Notes: a model not told the origin generated them from the letters alone. Positions 43,484 through 51,978 are shown, numbered from the stretch's first letter. The stretch is 64,000 nucleotides of DNA from Perlabentimonas sp041656735 (GCA_041656735.1 JBBACY010000015.1:1-64000); one strand, 5' to 3'. Made by a program: numbers and translations.

Positions 43484-43546
43484 ATTTTTAAAAAAAAAAA
43501 CCTAAATCGAAAGCATTCTTGTACAACTTAAAAAGCAACCGTACTA

Positions 43547-44347
43547 TTAATTCTGGTTATAATATTTGAGTGCCTCGGGCATTACTTTTTTTAAATTTCT
43601 AATTCTTGTTTCATCCGAAGGGTGCGTACTCAAAAACTCAGGTTGACCAGCGCCTCCAGCATCCGACATTCGTTGCCAGAAGGGTATTGCTTCCTGAGGG
43701 TTGTACCCAGCCATAGCGGCAAATATTAACCCGTAGTGGTCGGCTTCGGTTTCTTGCTGCCGCGACCATGGTAAAACAGCACCAATTGTACTTCCAATAC
43801 CATAAGCTTGCATAAACAAATTTTGTGTTTCCTGTGGCTTTTGTGATAAGGCAATTCCCAGAGCCATTCCTCCAAACTGTTGAACAAGCCCTTGGCTCAT
43901 TCGTTCACTGCCATGCTTTGAAATGGCGTGAGCAATTTCATGGCCCATAACAATTGCAAGGGCTGTTTCATTCTGGGTTATTGGTAGTAAACCTTTATAA
44001 ACAACAACTTTACCCCCTGGCATACACCACGCATTTGCCTCCTTGCTGTCAACGGTATTAAATTCCCATTTATACCCGTCTATTACCGATTTTTTTCCCT
44101 GCGCTGTGTAATATTTTGTTATGGCATTTGAAATTCGCGAGCCTACCCGTGATACCATTGCGGCATCGTCACTAATGCTAGGGTTTAAAACCTTGTTCTC
44201 ATCAAGGAATGTTTTGTATTGACTCGTAGCCATCATTTGCAACTCCGACTCCTGAACCAAACTCAGCTGTTTACGACCCGTTACTTGGTTTAGTACACAG
44301 CCTTGTAATAATCCGACGACTATTGTTAAAATTAAAATTCTTTTCAT
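43547..44347 (-). CDS. M48-family metallopeptidase lipoprotein (LoiP/BepA-like)
   Basis: This 266-aa secreted zinc protease has a lipoprotein signal (MKRILILTIVVGLLQGC, Cys17) and starts VTGRKQLSLVQESELQMMATSQY, typical of the LoiP/YcaL group. The zinc site is HEIAHAISKHG and the third ligand Glu lies in QQETEADHYGLIFAAMAGY. The substrate-binding block NAWCMPGGKVVVYKGLL is present. It probably degrades misfolded envelope proteins. No site of the regulon lies directly upstream, so it may be read through from the lmo0937-type genes. Confidence 0.92.
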   Translation of the reverse strand: MKRILILTIVVGLLQGCVLNQVTGRKQLSLVQESELQMMATSQYKTFLDENKVLNPSISDDAAMVSRVGSRISNAITKYYTAQGKKSVIDGYKWEFNTVDSKEANAWCMPGGKVVVYKGLLPITQNETALAIVMGHEIAHAISKHGSERMSQGLVQQFGGMALGIALSQKPQETQNLFMQAYGIGSTIGAVLPWSRQQETEADHYGLIFAAMAGYNPQEAIPFWQRMSDAGGAGQPEFLSTHPSDETRIRNLKKVMPEALKYYNQN

Positions 44348-44442
44348 TTTTCTAGGTTTAAGTGAAAAGATGAAACTTTAGCCCGTTATTTGAAGCATAG
44401 AATCTATGGTTGTTGCATAAATTCTATATTTCAAATCCAAGT

Positions 44443-44598
44443 TTATAGAACTCTTCTTCCTTGAATAATTCTAATTAATATTGCAATAACTGCTATAACT
44501 AGCAGGATATGAATAATTCCTCCGGCGCTGTATCCAATAAAACCAATTGCCCATGCAATAATCAGAACTACAGCAATGATGTAAAGTAAATTTCCCAT
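44443..44598 (-). CDS. lmo0937-type 51-residue membrane peptide, copy 2
   Basis: From ATG at 44598 this short gene encodes MGNLLYIIAVVLIIAWAIGF, then IGYSAGG and two hydrophobic helices, ending IQGRRVL. It is nearly identical to the gene at 44685-44840 at DNA and protein level, so it is a recent tandem duplicate. lmo0937-family peptides are small two-helix membrane proteins found in stress clusters, with no known function. It is 95 bp upstream of the M48 protease gene. Confidence 0.82.
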   Translation of the reverse strand: MGNLLYIIAVVLIIAWAIGFIGYSAGGIIHILLVIAVIAILIRIIQGRRVL

Positions 44599-44684
44599 GA
44601 TTTTGTGTTTTAATTTTAATTTTGAATGCTCTTTTTAAGCAAAACTGTGTTTGTTGTAAAAAAACCTTGTGTTTCAATCTTAGG

Positions 44685-44840
44685 CTATAAAATCTTTCTT
44701 CCCTGAATAACCCTAATTAATACGGCAATAACTGCGATAACCAGTAGGATATGAATAATTCCTCCGGCACTGTAAGCAAAAAATCCAATTGCCCATGCAA
44801 TAATCAGTACTACAGCGATGATGTAAAGTAAATTTCCCAT
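44685..44840 (-). CDS. lmo0937-type 51-residue membrane peptide, copy 1
   Basis: The start at 44840 gives MGNLLYIIAVVLIIAWAIGF, FAYSAGG and two membrane helices, ending IQGRKIL. An upstream in-frame ATG at 44882 would add 14 residues not found in copy 2. It differs from copy 2 at only a few residues (FA/IG, V/I, K/R). The two are 86 bp apart. Site G upstream is the nearest promoter. Confidence 0.83.
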   Translation of the reverse strand: MGNLLYIIAVVLIIAWAIGFFAYSAGGIIHILLVIAVIAVLIRVIQGRKIL

Positions 44841-44906
44841 AATTTTAATTTTTACTGTTTTAAACACTACTATATATAACAATTTTTGTTTAAGCTTTGT
44901 TGTATT

Positions 44907-45104
44907 TTAATTTAAAATCTGCCAAATAGTCCATTTGGTGGTTGCTGTGCCCTCACTGCTTTTCGTCAAATTAAGTTTGGAGGGTAGCTCTATTTGAATT
45001 TTCCAAACTTTTGTAGATGCCTTTATCTTGCAGAATTTAATTACATGGCAATTTAATTGAGGCTTATAAGCCATCTGGAATTTATACTTTCTATCAATTT
45101 CCAT
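44907..45104 (-). CDS. Doubtful 65-residue ORF after site G
   Basis: This basic ORF (MEIDRKYKFQMAYKPQLNCHV..., ending TTKWTIWQILN) starts 78 bp after the -7 box of site G and ends 66 bp before the lmo0937 pair. It has no recognised domain, signal or membrane segment. A 15-codon ORF (ATG 45155) stands even nearer to the promoter. The stretch may simply be the leader of the lmo0937 messenger. The rest of the gap 44883-45653 holds site G and the palindrome at 45469. Confidence 0.25.
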   Translation of the reverse strand: MEIDRKYKFQMAYKPQLNCHVIKFCKIKASTKVWKIQIELPSKLNLTKSSEGTATTKWTIWQILN

Positions 45105-45182
45105 ATTTTATCGTGTTGCTTGGCTTAAGCCAATAGAGTTTTTACATAATTTCATCACTCTCCATATAAATTAATTGATAAT

Positions 45183-45248
45183 CAAAAGTATATCTCTTCG
45201 GCATATTAGCTATTACACAATTTTGTAAATATGTTACATCATTCACAC
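45183..45248 (-). promoter_or_regulatory. Regulon promoter, site G
   Basis: On the minus strand: half-site 1 GTGTGAATGATGTAAC (45248-45233), 14 bases, GTGTAATA (45218-45211), 20 bases, and a perfect -7 box TACTTTTG (45190-45183). It points toward the lmo0937-type genes. Confidence 0.87.
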
Positions 45249-45468
45249 CTTTGGGATAGTTTACCCTTTTTTTGGTAGAGGAAATTGTTTTAATTGTGCA
45301 CGTTATAAGTGTTGAGACAGTATTTTCATTCGGTACCCTTTTTATAATATTTTGGCTTCGGTTTTTAAAAACTAGTGCGAGGTGTACGAGGATGCTTATT
45401 TTTAGCTATTTTTGATACCACAAAAAGATATGACTCAAAATGCCCTAGGTTTTAGCTAGTATTTGAAA

Positions 45469-45485
45469 TTGTTACAGGGTAACAA
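45469..45485. promoter_or_regulatory. Perfect palindrome upstream of ilvA
   Basis: TTGTTAC-AGG-GTAACAA (45469-45485) is a perfect 7-bp inverted repeat, 169 bp before the ilvA start. It is an operator-like site for a dimeric regulator. It shares GTAAC with the regulon sites but not their direct-repeat layout. Confidence 0.35.
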
Positions 45486-45653
45486 ATTAGTACATAGCGT
45501 ACTATTGTGTTTTAAGAAAGAAATTAATGTATAGAACGGTAATATTTAAAGGATAATTTGAGATGGTTAAGGAGGATAAAACTTAAGCCAAACCATTTTA
45601 ATTCGTATTTTTAAAAAACCTTCTTATAAACATTGCAGTTTAATTTAGTAATT

Positions 45654-46889
45654 ATGCCAAACACCAAAAACAATAAAGCCTTGATACAATTCAGTGATAT
45701 TATTAATGCCCAGTCGGTATTAAAAAACGTGGTTAAGTTTACGCCGCTTGAGCGTAGTAAATCTTTTTCTGTTATGTCGGAGGCCGATGTTTACCTCAAG
45801 CTTGAAAATTTTCAGACCACCGGATCCTTTAAGGTAAGGGGTGCGTATTACAAAATAAATAGTCTTACTCCCGCCGAAGCGGCTAAGGGCGTACTTTGTG
45901 CTTCTGCAGGTAATCACGCTCAGGGGGTGGCCTACGCAGCCTCGTGCCTAGGTGTAAAAAGCACGGTATTTATGCCCGTATTTGCCCCTCCGCTTAAAGT
46001 AATTGCTACGCGAGCCTACGGCGCCGAGGTGGTACTTATAGGCGATACCTTTGACGATGCATTTAAAGCTGCTATTGAGTTTGGTAAAGAATCGGGTGCC
46101 ATTTTTGTACATCCATTTAACGATCCGCACATTATTGCAGGGCAAGGTACCATTGGCCTTGAGATATTTGAACAGCTGCGTGATGTGGAAGATGTGGTAG
46201 TACCCATTGGCGGTGGTGGACTGATTGCGGGTATTGCCATCGCTTTAAAGCAGCTCAATCCTCGTATACGCATTATTGGCGTTGAGGCTGATGGTGCTCA
46301 ATCTATGAAAGTATCAATGGAGAAAGGGGAGCCGGTTACCCTTAACTCGGTTAATACCATTGCAGACGGCATTGCTGTTAAATCACCGGGAAACCTTTCT
46401 TTTGATATAACTCGCAATTTGGTAGACGAGCTGGTAGTGGTAAACGATGCCGAGATAGCCCGTACCGCATACCTACTGCTGCAACGCGCTAAAATATTAG
46501 TTGAGCCTGCTGGAGTGGCAGCAATGGCAGCCGTGCTTTTTCAAAAAACCAACACCAAAGGTCGAAAGGTTATCCCAATAATTAGTGGGGGGAATGCTAA
46601 TATGTCTATTCTCGAACAAATTCTCGATAAGGGTGTGATGGATGAAGGCTTGCGTGCCCGTATCCAAGTGCTTATTCCCGATCAGGCCGGAAAGTTAAAG
46701 TCAATTATAAATATTTTAGATAGAATGAAGGCTAGCATTCACGACATTGCGCACGAACGTTCTACCACAAGCGTACCGGTGGGCCACGTTAAGGTAACCA
46801 TTACCTTTAACCTGCAAGACACTACCCAATTATCGAAGGTATGCAAAGAACTTGAGGAAAGAGGAATGCAATACGAGGTGCTCAGATAG
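45654..46889 (+). CDS. ilvA: Threonine dehydratase with C-terminal ACT-like domain
   Basis: This PLP enzyme converts threonine to 2-oxobutanoate and ammonia. It has about 411 aa. The start at ATG 45654 (MPNTKNNKALIQF) is preferred over TTG 45633. The PLP lysine is in TTGSFKVRGAYYK; ASAGNHAQGVAYAA, VPIGGGGLIAGIAIALK and ISGGNANMS are family motifs. The C-terminal part (about 325-411: RIQVLIPDQAGKLKSIINILDRMKASIHDIAHER) is a single ACT-like domain, so regulation by isoleucine or another ligand is possible. It stands apart from other ilv genes. Confidence 0.93.
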   Translation: MPNTKNNKALIQFSDIINAQSVLKNVVKFTPLERSKSFSVMSEADVYLKLENFQTTGSFKVRGAYYKINSLTPAEAAKGVLCASAGNHAQGVAYAASCLGVKSTVFMPVFAPPLKVIATRAYGAEVVLIGDTFDDAFKAAIEFGKESGAIFVHPFNDPHIIAGQGTIGLEIFEQLRDVEDVVVPIGGGGLIAGIAIALKQLNPRIRIIGVEADGAQSMKVSMEKGEPVTLNSVNTIADGIAVKSPGNLSFDITRNLVDELVVVNDAEIARTAYLLLQRAKILVEPAGVAAMAAVLFQKTNTKGRKVIPIISGGNANMSILEQILDKGVMDEGLRARIQVLIPDQAGKLKSIINILDRMKASIHDIAHERSTTSVPVGHVKVTITFNLQDTTQLSKVCKELEERGMQYEVLR

Positions 46890-46931
46890 TAGATCGATTG
46901 TATAGGAATTGAAAAATATACAAGTGCAAAA

Positions 46932-48620
46932 ATGATGTTTTGGAGAAACCACATCCCGGCTTTAACCTGGCTTCGGGATTATAAACTAAAATTTTTAGGG
47001 AAGGATGCTGTTGCAGGCATAACGCTGGCTGCATACGCCATACCGGTTTCACTGGCTTACGCATCACTTGCCGGATTGCCCCCACAGTATGGTATTTACG
47101 GTTACCTTTTGGGCGGTTTTTTTTATGCCCTACTCGGAAGTAGTAAGCAACTCTCCATTGGGCCCACTTCGGCAATATCATTGCTTATAGGGGTTACTAT
47201 TTCAGGTATGGCCAATGGTGATCCACAGCGGTGGGCCGACATTGCATCGTTTACAGCACTCGTATTTGCCGGGATGAGCATATTGGCCTATTTTTTACGG
47301 TTGAATGGTATAATTAATTTTATTAGCGATTCCGTAATGTTGGGTTTTAAAGCTGGGGCGGCGCTTGCCATTGCCACAACCCAGCTGCCAAAATTATTTG
47401 GCGTCCCGGGTGGAGGTCAAAGCTTTTTTACTCGGCTGGTGGCACTTGTGCAGCAGTGGCCACAATTTAATTACTACGTGCTTGGTTTTGGAGCCATTGT
47501 GCTTGTTCTGCTTTTTTTGGGAGAGAAGTTTTTCTCTGGAAGACCCATAGCGATCCTGTTGGTAATTGCTTCCATTCTGGCTGTTTCGTTAACTCCTCTG
47601 GGTAATATTGGTTTAAGTACGGTAGGGTTGATTCCTGCTGGGTTGCCCGAGTTTCACGTACCCACGTTATATGCCGCAGATATTGATGAAATATTTACGC
47701 TAGCCTTTGCCTGTTTTTTGTTGGCATACATTGAAACTGTTTCATCGGCAAAAGCAATGGCGCAAAAAAATGGGTATAAAATTAACCCACGGCAAGAATT
47801 GCTTGCTCTTGGTATAGTTAATTTGGCCACAGCATTCGGTCAGAGTTACCCTGTGAGCGGTGGATTGTCGCAAACAGCTGTAAATGATAAGGCTGGTGCA
47901 AAAACACCCATCGCATTGATATTTGCCTCACTAACTATTGGAGTTTGCCTATTACTGTTTACTGGCTTACTAGAAAATTTGCCTAACGTGGTGCTGGCGT
48001 GTATTGTAATTGAGGCCGTTAGAGGACTAATTGATGTGAAAGAGTTTGTTCATTTATGGAGAACCAATAGAACAGAGCTCGTTCTTGCTTCAGTCGCACT
48101 AATTGGCGTGCTTATTTTTGGTGTGCTTGAAGGGGTTCTGATTGCCACTATTGTTACCTTAGTATTGGTAATTAAGGCAGTTTCGACCCCCCACGTTGCT
48201 GTTTTGGGAAGGATACCAGGCACCCAGCGCTACTCTGATGTTGTGCGAAACCCAGACAATGAACTATTCCCCCCGCTTTTTTTATTTAGGGTCGAATCAT
48301 CGGTATATTACTTTAATACGGATTACATTGAAAGCCATATCCTCTCAAAGGTCGATTACGCCAACCCTTCGCTCAAAACGGTTGTATGGGATTTGAATAC
48401 CTCTCCGCAAGTTGACCGAGCAGGTGCTAAAATGATTGGCCAGCTTTACCTGGATTTAAAGGCAAAGGGCATTTTACTTCGTATAGCCAATGCCCGAGCT
48501 GGTGTGCGCGACATTCTTCGCAACGAAGAAATTGATCACCTTATTGGTAAAATTAGTCGCAAGGTTTCGCTTAACGATATTGTGGATGAGGAGCTGGCGA
48601 AGTGGAGCGAATCAATATAA
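46932..48620 (+). CDS. SulP-family anion transporter with STAS domain
   Basis: The 562-aa transporter has 12-14 membrane segments (about 25-410) with the SulP signature DAVAGITLAAYAIPVSLAYASLAGLPPQYGIYG and AKAMAQKNGYKINPRQELLALGIVNL, followed by a cytoplasmic STAS domain (about 445-555: PPLFLFRVESSVYYFNTDYIE, VVWDLNTSPQVDRAGAKMI). Substrates of the family are sulfate, bicarbonate or dicarboxylates; sequence alone does not decide. It starts 43 bp after ilvA and is probably co-transcribed. Confidence 0.9.
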   Translation: MMFWRNHIPALTWLRDYKLKFLGKDAVAGITLAAYAIPVSLAYASLAGLPPQYGIYGYLLGGFFYALLGSSKQLSIGPTSAISLLIGVTISGMANGDPQRWADIASFTALVFAGMSILAYFLRLNGIINFISDSVMLGFKAGAALAIATTQLPKLFGVPGGGQSFFTRLVALVQQWPQFNYYVLGFGAIVLVLLFLGEKFFSGRPIAILLVIASILAVSLTPLGNIGLSTVGLIPAGLPEFHVPTLYAADIDEIFTLAFACFLLAYIETVSSAKAMAQKNGYKINPRQELLALGIVNLATAFGQSYPVSGGLSQTAVNDKAGAKTPIALIFASLTIGVCLLLFTGLLENLPNVVLACIVIEAVRGLIDVKEFVHLWRTNRTELVLASVALIGVLIFGVLEGVLIATIVTLVLVIKAVSTPHVAVLGRIPGTQRYSDVVRNPDNELFPPLFLFRVESSVYYFNTDYIESHILSKVDYANPSLKTVVWDLNTSPQVDRAGAKMIGQLYLDLKAKGILLRIANARAGVRDILRNEEIDHLIGKISRKVSLNDIVDEELAKWSESI

Positions 48621-48648
48621 GGACTAAAGTTACACTTTAAATATTCTC

Positions 48649-48816
48649 AAATTAATGACGTTTCGCTAACAAGATGCAAACTACTATTAAATAATAACTT
48701 TCCCTTCGACTACCCTTCGACTTTGCCCAGTGTGACGCTCACGGTAAGGGTGAGGCTCAGCACTGTCGGGCTGAGCGGGGTCAAAGCCGACAACCTTAAC
48801 TAAACGCCATTAATTT
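48649..48816. repeat. About 165-bp element with terminal inverted repeats
   Basis: The left end ATTAATGACGTTTCGCTAA (48651-48669) matches the reverse complement of the right end TTAACTAAACGCCATTAAT (48796-48814) except at three positions. The interior is GC-richer than its surroundings and itself imperfectly palindromic (CTTCGACTTTGCCCAG near the left, GGGCTGAGCGGGGTC near the right). The same ends frame 5601-5728. It has no ORF and looks like a non-autonomous repeat. It fills the gap between the SulP gene and pfkA. Confidence 0.65.
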
Positions 48817-48855
48817 TCGATTTAATGCTTTGCGCTGGATATTATTTCATAAACT

Positions 48856-49845
48856 TCAATCGCGCGTTAGCACCTCCTGAATATCAATAAATTCTTTCTC
48901 TATTGGGCGGAATGCCTTTTCTACCAAGCTAAACGAAACTTCAACAATATCCCGATTTTTTAACCCAATCATTAAGTTTTTTTTACCAGCCAGTAAGCTG
49001 TTAACAGCTGCAACTCCCATACGCGTTGCGGTAATCCGATCTTGAGCAGTTGGGCTGCCTCCCCGTTGTATATGGCCTAAAATGGTTACCCTAGCCTCAA
49101 TATTGGGATGTTTTGCTTTAACCCTTTCGGCAATTTTCATTGCACCTCCCGTTTTGTAACCTTCTGCAACCATTATAATTCCGCTAGTTTTTTTATTTAC
49201 TAAGTCCTTGTGAATAAATCTGTCCAGCTCCTCCTCCTGTTCTAAAATTTCGGGAATAAGTATAACCTCCGCACCACACGCAATTCCACTTCCCAACGCC
49301 AGTAGCCCAGCCTCTCGTCCCATTGATTCAACAAAAAATATACGTCCGTGAGACGTAGCGGTATCTTTAATCTTGTCCACGGCTTCAACTACTGTATTCA
49401 GGGCTGTATCAAAACCAATGGTGTACTCTGTGCCAGTAATGTCGTTGTCAATTGTTCCTGGTATGCCAATAAATGGAATATTAAATTCGGACGAGAATTG
49501 TGCCGCCCCCTTAAAAGACCCATCGCCACCAATAACAACAACGCCATCAATGTTTTTCTCTTTCAAGTTTTTGTATGCCATCTCTCGGCCCTCGTACGTC
49601 GTAAATTTTTTGCATCGTGCCGTTTTCAGTATTGTTCCGCCTAAGCCTATAATACCGCCGATATTTTTATAATCCAAGTAAGAAAAATCGTTCTCTATCA
49701 TCCCTTGAAAGCCGTAGTTGACGCCAAATACTTTTATATTATTTGCCAGTGCAGTGCGTGTTACCGCCCTAATTGCAGCATTCATACCTGGTGCGTCGCC
49801 GCCAGACGTTAAAACTGCGATGCATTTCATCTCTTTTTTCTGCAT
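48856..49845 (-). CDS. pfkA: 6-phosphofructokinase, ATP type
   Basis: This key glycolytic enzyme (fructose-6-phosphate to fructose-1,6-bisphosphate) has 329 aa; the internal Met at residue 6 is also a possible start (MKCIAVLTSGGDAPGMNAAIRA). Motifs: ATP site TSGGDAPGMN and GGDGSFKGA, where Gly follows GGD as in ATP-using rather than PPi-using enzymes, catalytic GIPGTIDNDITGTEYTIGFDTA, ESMGREAGLLAL, EGYKTGG and ILGHIQRGGSPTAQDR. It is a single gene on the minus strand. Confidence 0.96.
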   Translation of the reverse strand: MQKKEMKCIAVLTSGGDAPGMNAAIRAVTRTALANNIKVFGVNYGFQGMIENDFSYLDYKNIGGIIGLGGTILKTARCKKFTTYEGREMAYKNLKEKNIDGVVVIGGDGSFKGAAQFSSEFNIPFIGIPGTIDNDITGTEYTIGFDTALNTVVEAVDKIKDTATSHGRIFFVESMGREAGLLALGSGIACGAEVILIPEILEQEEELDRFIHKDLVNKKTSGIIMVAEGYKTGGAMKIAERVKAKHPNIEARVTILGHIQRGGSPTAQDRITATRMGVAAVNSLLAGKKNLMIGLKNRDIVEVSFSLVEKAFRPIEKEFIDIQEVLTRD

Positions 49846-50341
49846 AGTGTGTTTATTTGAATTTTACAATTGGCTAAAGCCTTTTAAGGAATTACCCTTG
49901 TATATAGCTTAACTTTTTGCGCTTATTTGTTTTTGAATATTATTAAAAATAACAACGAAAGCAGCTAGCCGAAATTTAAGAAAAATTTTCGACTAGTTGC
50001 TTTCATTTAAATGAACTTACTTAGAATGCTTTACCCTTTTTTTATCCAATCGAGATAGTCTGCTATGACTGGTTATATTTCTAATTAAACATAGTTTTTC
50101 CGGATAGTCCTAATGTTTTACGCTAATTTTTTGTTTCGAAAGCTTGCCTCTAACCTTAATTTATCCAAGCTGAACTAGCTGGTTCCTACAACACTTTTAT
50201 TGTTTTTCTTCAAATAATACCCCAAGAGGATTTTATTTAATCATTACAAATATTTAGCACTAGGACAAATTATACAACAAAAAAACCTCGTGATGTTTCA
50301 TCATTATCAATTACGAGAACGCTTAGCTTTGGGATGGGTTT
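49846..50341. other. Gene-free gap with one hairpin
   Basis: This 496-bp gap lies between pfkA and the PAS kinase gene, both on the minus strand. It contains one strong hairpin (49957-50004) and otherwise AT-rich sequence without an ORF, tRNA or repeat that I can recognise. The pfkA promoter must lie here but I cannot place it. Confidence 0.5.
49957..50004 (-). terminator. Probable terminator after the PAS kinase
   Basis: GAAAGCAGCTAG..CGAAATTT pairs with AAATTTTCG.CTAGTTGCTTTC. On the minus strand TTGTTATTTTT follows. It is 338 bp beyond the kinase stop, so it could instead be an attenuator of pfkA. Confidence 0.5.
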
Positions 50342-51640
50342 TTATTTGATCGCAGTTTTAAGAGGTGTTTCGTTTTTTATTACACTTCGATTGGGGATTG
50401 TAAATCGAAATGTTGATCCATACCAAAGTTTGCTCTCTACCCAAAGTTTACCTCCAAGCATTTCAACATATGACTTGGAAATTGCCAGCCCCAACCCCGA
50501 TCCCTCATTCCGTGTTAATGATTCGTCGACCTGCCTGAAGCGGTCAAAAATATATTCTTTCTGTTCGTCCGAGATGCCTTGGCCCGTATCCGTAACATAA
50601 AATTCAAGGAATTCACCCTTCGCATCGTACCCAAATTCAATGGCGCCAGTGTTAGTAAATTTAATGGCATTTTTAACCAAATTGGTTAGCACCGAATATA
50701 ATTTTTCTCTGTCTGTAAGGATAAACGCATTACTTGTTTCTAAACCATTTGTAAATTTAATATCCAGCTGTTTTCGTTCTGCTTCTTGCTTAAAAAACTT
50801 ATAAATGAACTCTACCTGCTCATTTATATTTGTGTTTATAATTTCAATTTCAGCTTGCTGCGATTCTATTCTTGAGATACTAACAATATCGTTTATAATA
50901 TTGAGCATACGGGCACCGCTTTTATGAATAATCTGAATAAACTCCTGCTGCTTTTCGGCTGTTAAACTTATGTTTTGTAAGAGGGAGGCAAAACCCAGAA
51001 TGCCATTCATAGGTGTTCGAATCTCGTGGCTCATATTTGCCAGAAATGCCGATTTTAGCCTGTCGCCTTCCTCGGCGTTTAATTTGGCTTTTATTAATTC
51101 GTTCTCGGTTTGTTTATTTCGGGTAATGTCAGTTAGGGTGAGCAAGCATTTTTCGTCTGTATTGCATACAACACCAATAGCCAGCAAGTATATTGGTTTA
51201 TTACCGTTAGTTTCCAGCGTAAATTCGCAGGTTTGTTTTAAGTGCGTTTTAAATACGTCTTGAAGAAAACTATTATAGGTGGCTCTCGTGTTAGGCGAGA
51301 CAAAAAAGCCAAAGTTACTATCGATTAATCGCGAACGTTCTTTTCCCAATAGCACTTCAGCGCTGATATTTAAATTGGTAATCTCTCCATTTTTTGAAAG
51401 TGTAAGGTAACCCGAAGGTGAGAAATCATACAATTCAGTGTATTTCCTTTCTGCAAATTCTGCTTTATCCTTTGCCAGCATCAACTCTTCGTTTTGTAGT
51501 TCCAGCTCAATCTGATGTACTCTAAGTTCGTGAATTCGCTTGTTATTATCTGGTTCGAAAAAAGGTACTCGACTTGTTCTATCTTTTATATAAAGTAGTT
51601 TTTCTGCAATTTGACGTAGTCTGTCCATCTTGTTTTTCAT
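50342..51640 (-). CDS. Soluble PAS-type histidine kinase
   Basis: This 432-aa kinase has no membrane segment. It has a helical start with HELRVHQIELELQNEELMLA (residues about 30-55), one PAS domain (about 70-180, LYDFSPSGYLTLSKNGEITNLNISAEVLLGKERSRLI), HisKA with FLANMSHEIRTPMNGILGFASLL and HATPase motifs NLVKNAIKFTN, YVTDTGQGI, FDRFRQVDESLTRNEGSGLGLAISKSYVEMLGG. No receiver is attached and no partner regulator is adjacent. Its N-terminal half is a paralogue of the PAS protein at 26775-27338. Regulon site H lies 272 bp upstream. Confidence 0.9.
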   Translation of the reverse strand: MKNKMDRLRQIAEKLLYIKDRTSRVPFFEPDNNKRIHELRVHQIELELQNEELMLAKDKAEFAERKYTELYDFSPSGYLTLSKNGEITNLNISAEVLLGKERSRLIDSNFGFFVSPNTRATYNSFLQDVFKTHLKQTCEFTLETNGNKPIYLLAIGVVCNTDEKCLLTLTDITRNKQTENELIKAKLNAEEGDRLKSAFLANMSHEIRTPMNGILGFASLLQNISLTAEKQQEFIQIIHKSGARMLNIINDIVSISRIESQQAEIEIINTNINEQVEFIYKFFKQEAERKQLDIKFTNGLETSNAFILTDREKLYSVLTNLVKNAIKFTNTGAIEFGYDAKGEFLEFYVTDTGQGISDEQKEYIFDRFRQVDESLTRNEGSGLGLAISKSYVEMLGGKLWVESKLWYGSTFRFTIPNRSVIKNETPLKTAIK

Positions 51641-51912
51641 AATATATTTTTAATGGGGTGCTTTAAGTGAAACTTCTCTATTTTCCAAATGCTTAAACCG
51701 AAACTAAATTGTGCTGCCTTGCAAATTACTGAGCACACTAAATATTTTGAGCAGCCAAATTACATAAACAACAACATTAAGAATAGTTTTAACTGTGTGA
51801 TGAATGAGTGCGTAGCTGTTGTGGAACCAGAGGATACTAGCAAAAATGAAAATTGATTATAGTTGTAAAAAGGTATCCCAGTCAATTAAATATTATCCTT
51901 AAACTCCCATCG

Positions 51913-51978
51913 CAAATGTCAAGTATCTGATAATCAAAAGTATTACATAATATTCGGCAATAGTTACATCATTCACAC
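51913..51978 (-). promoter_or_regulatory. Regulon promoter, site H
   Basis: On the minus strand: half-site 1 GTGTGAATGATGTAAC (51978-51963), 14 bases, ATGTAATA (51948-51941), 20 bases, -7 box GACATTTG (51920-51913). It is followed by about 270 bp without a convincing ORF and then the PAS kinase gene. Confidence 0.83.
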
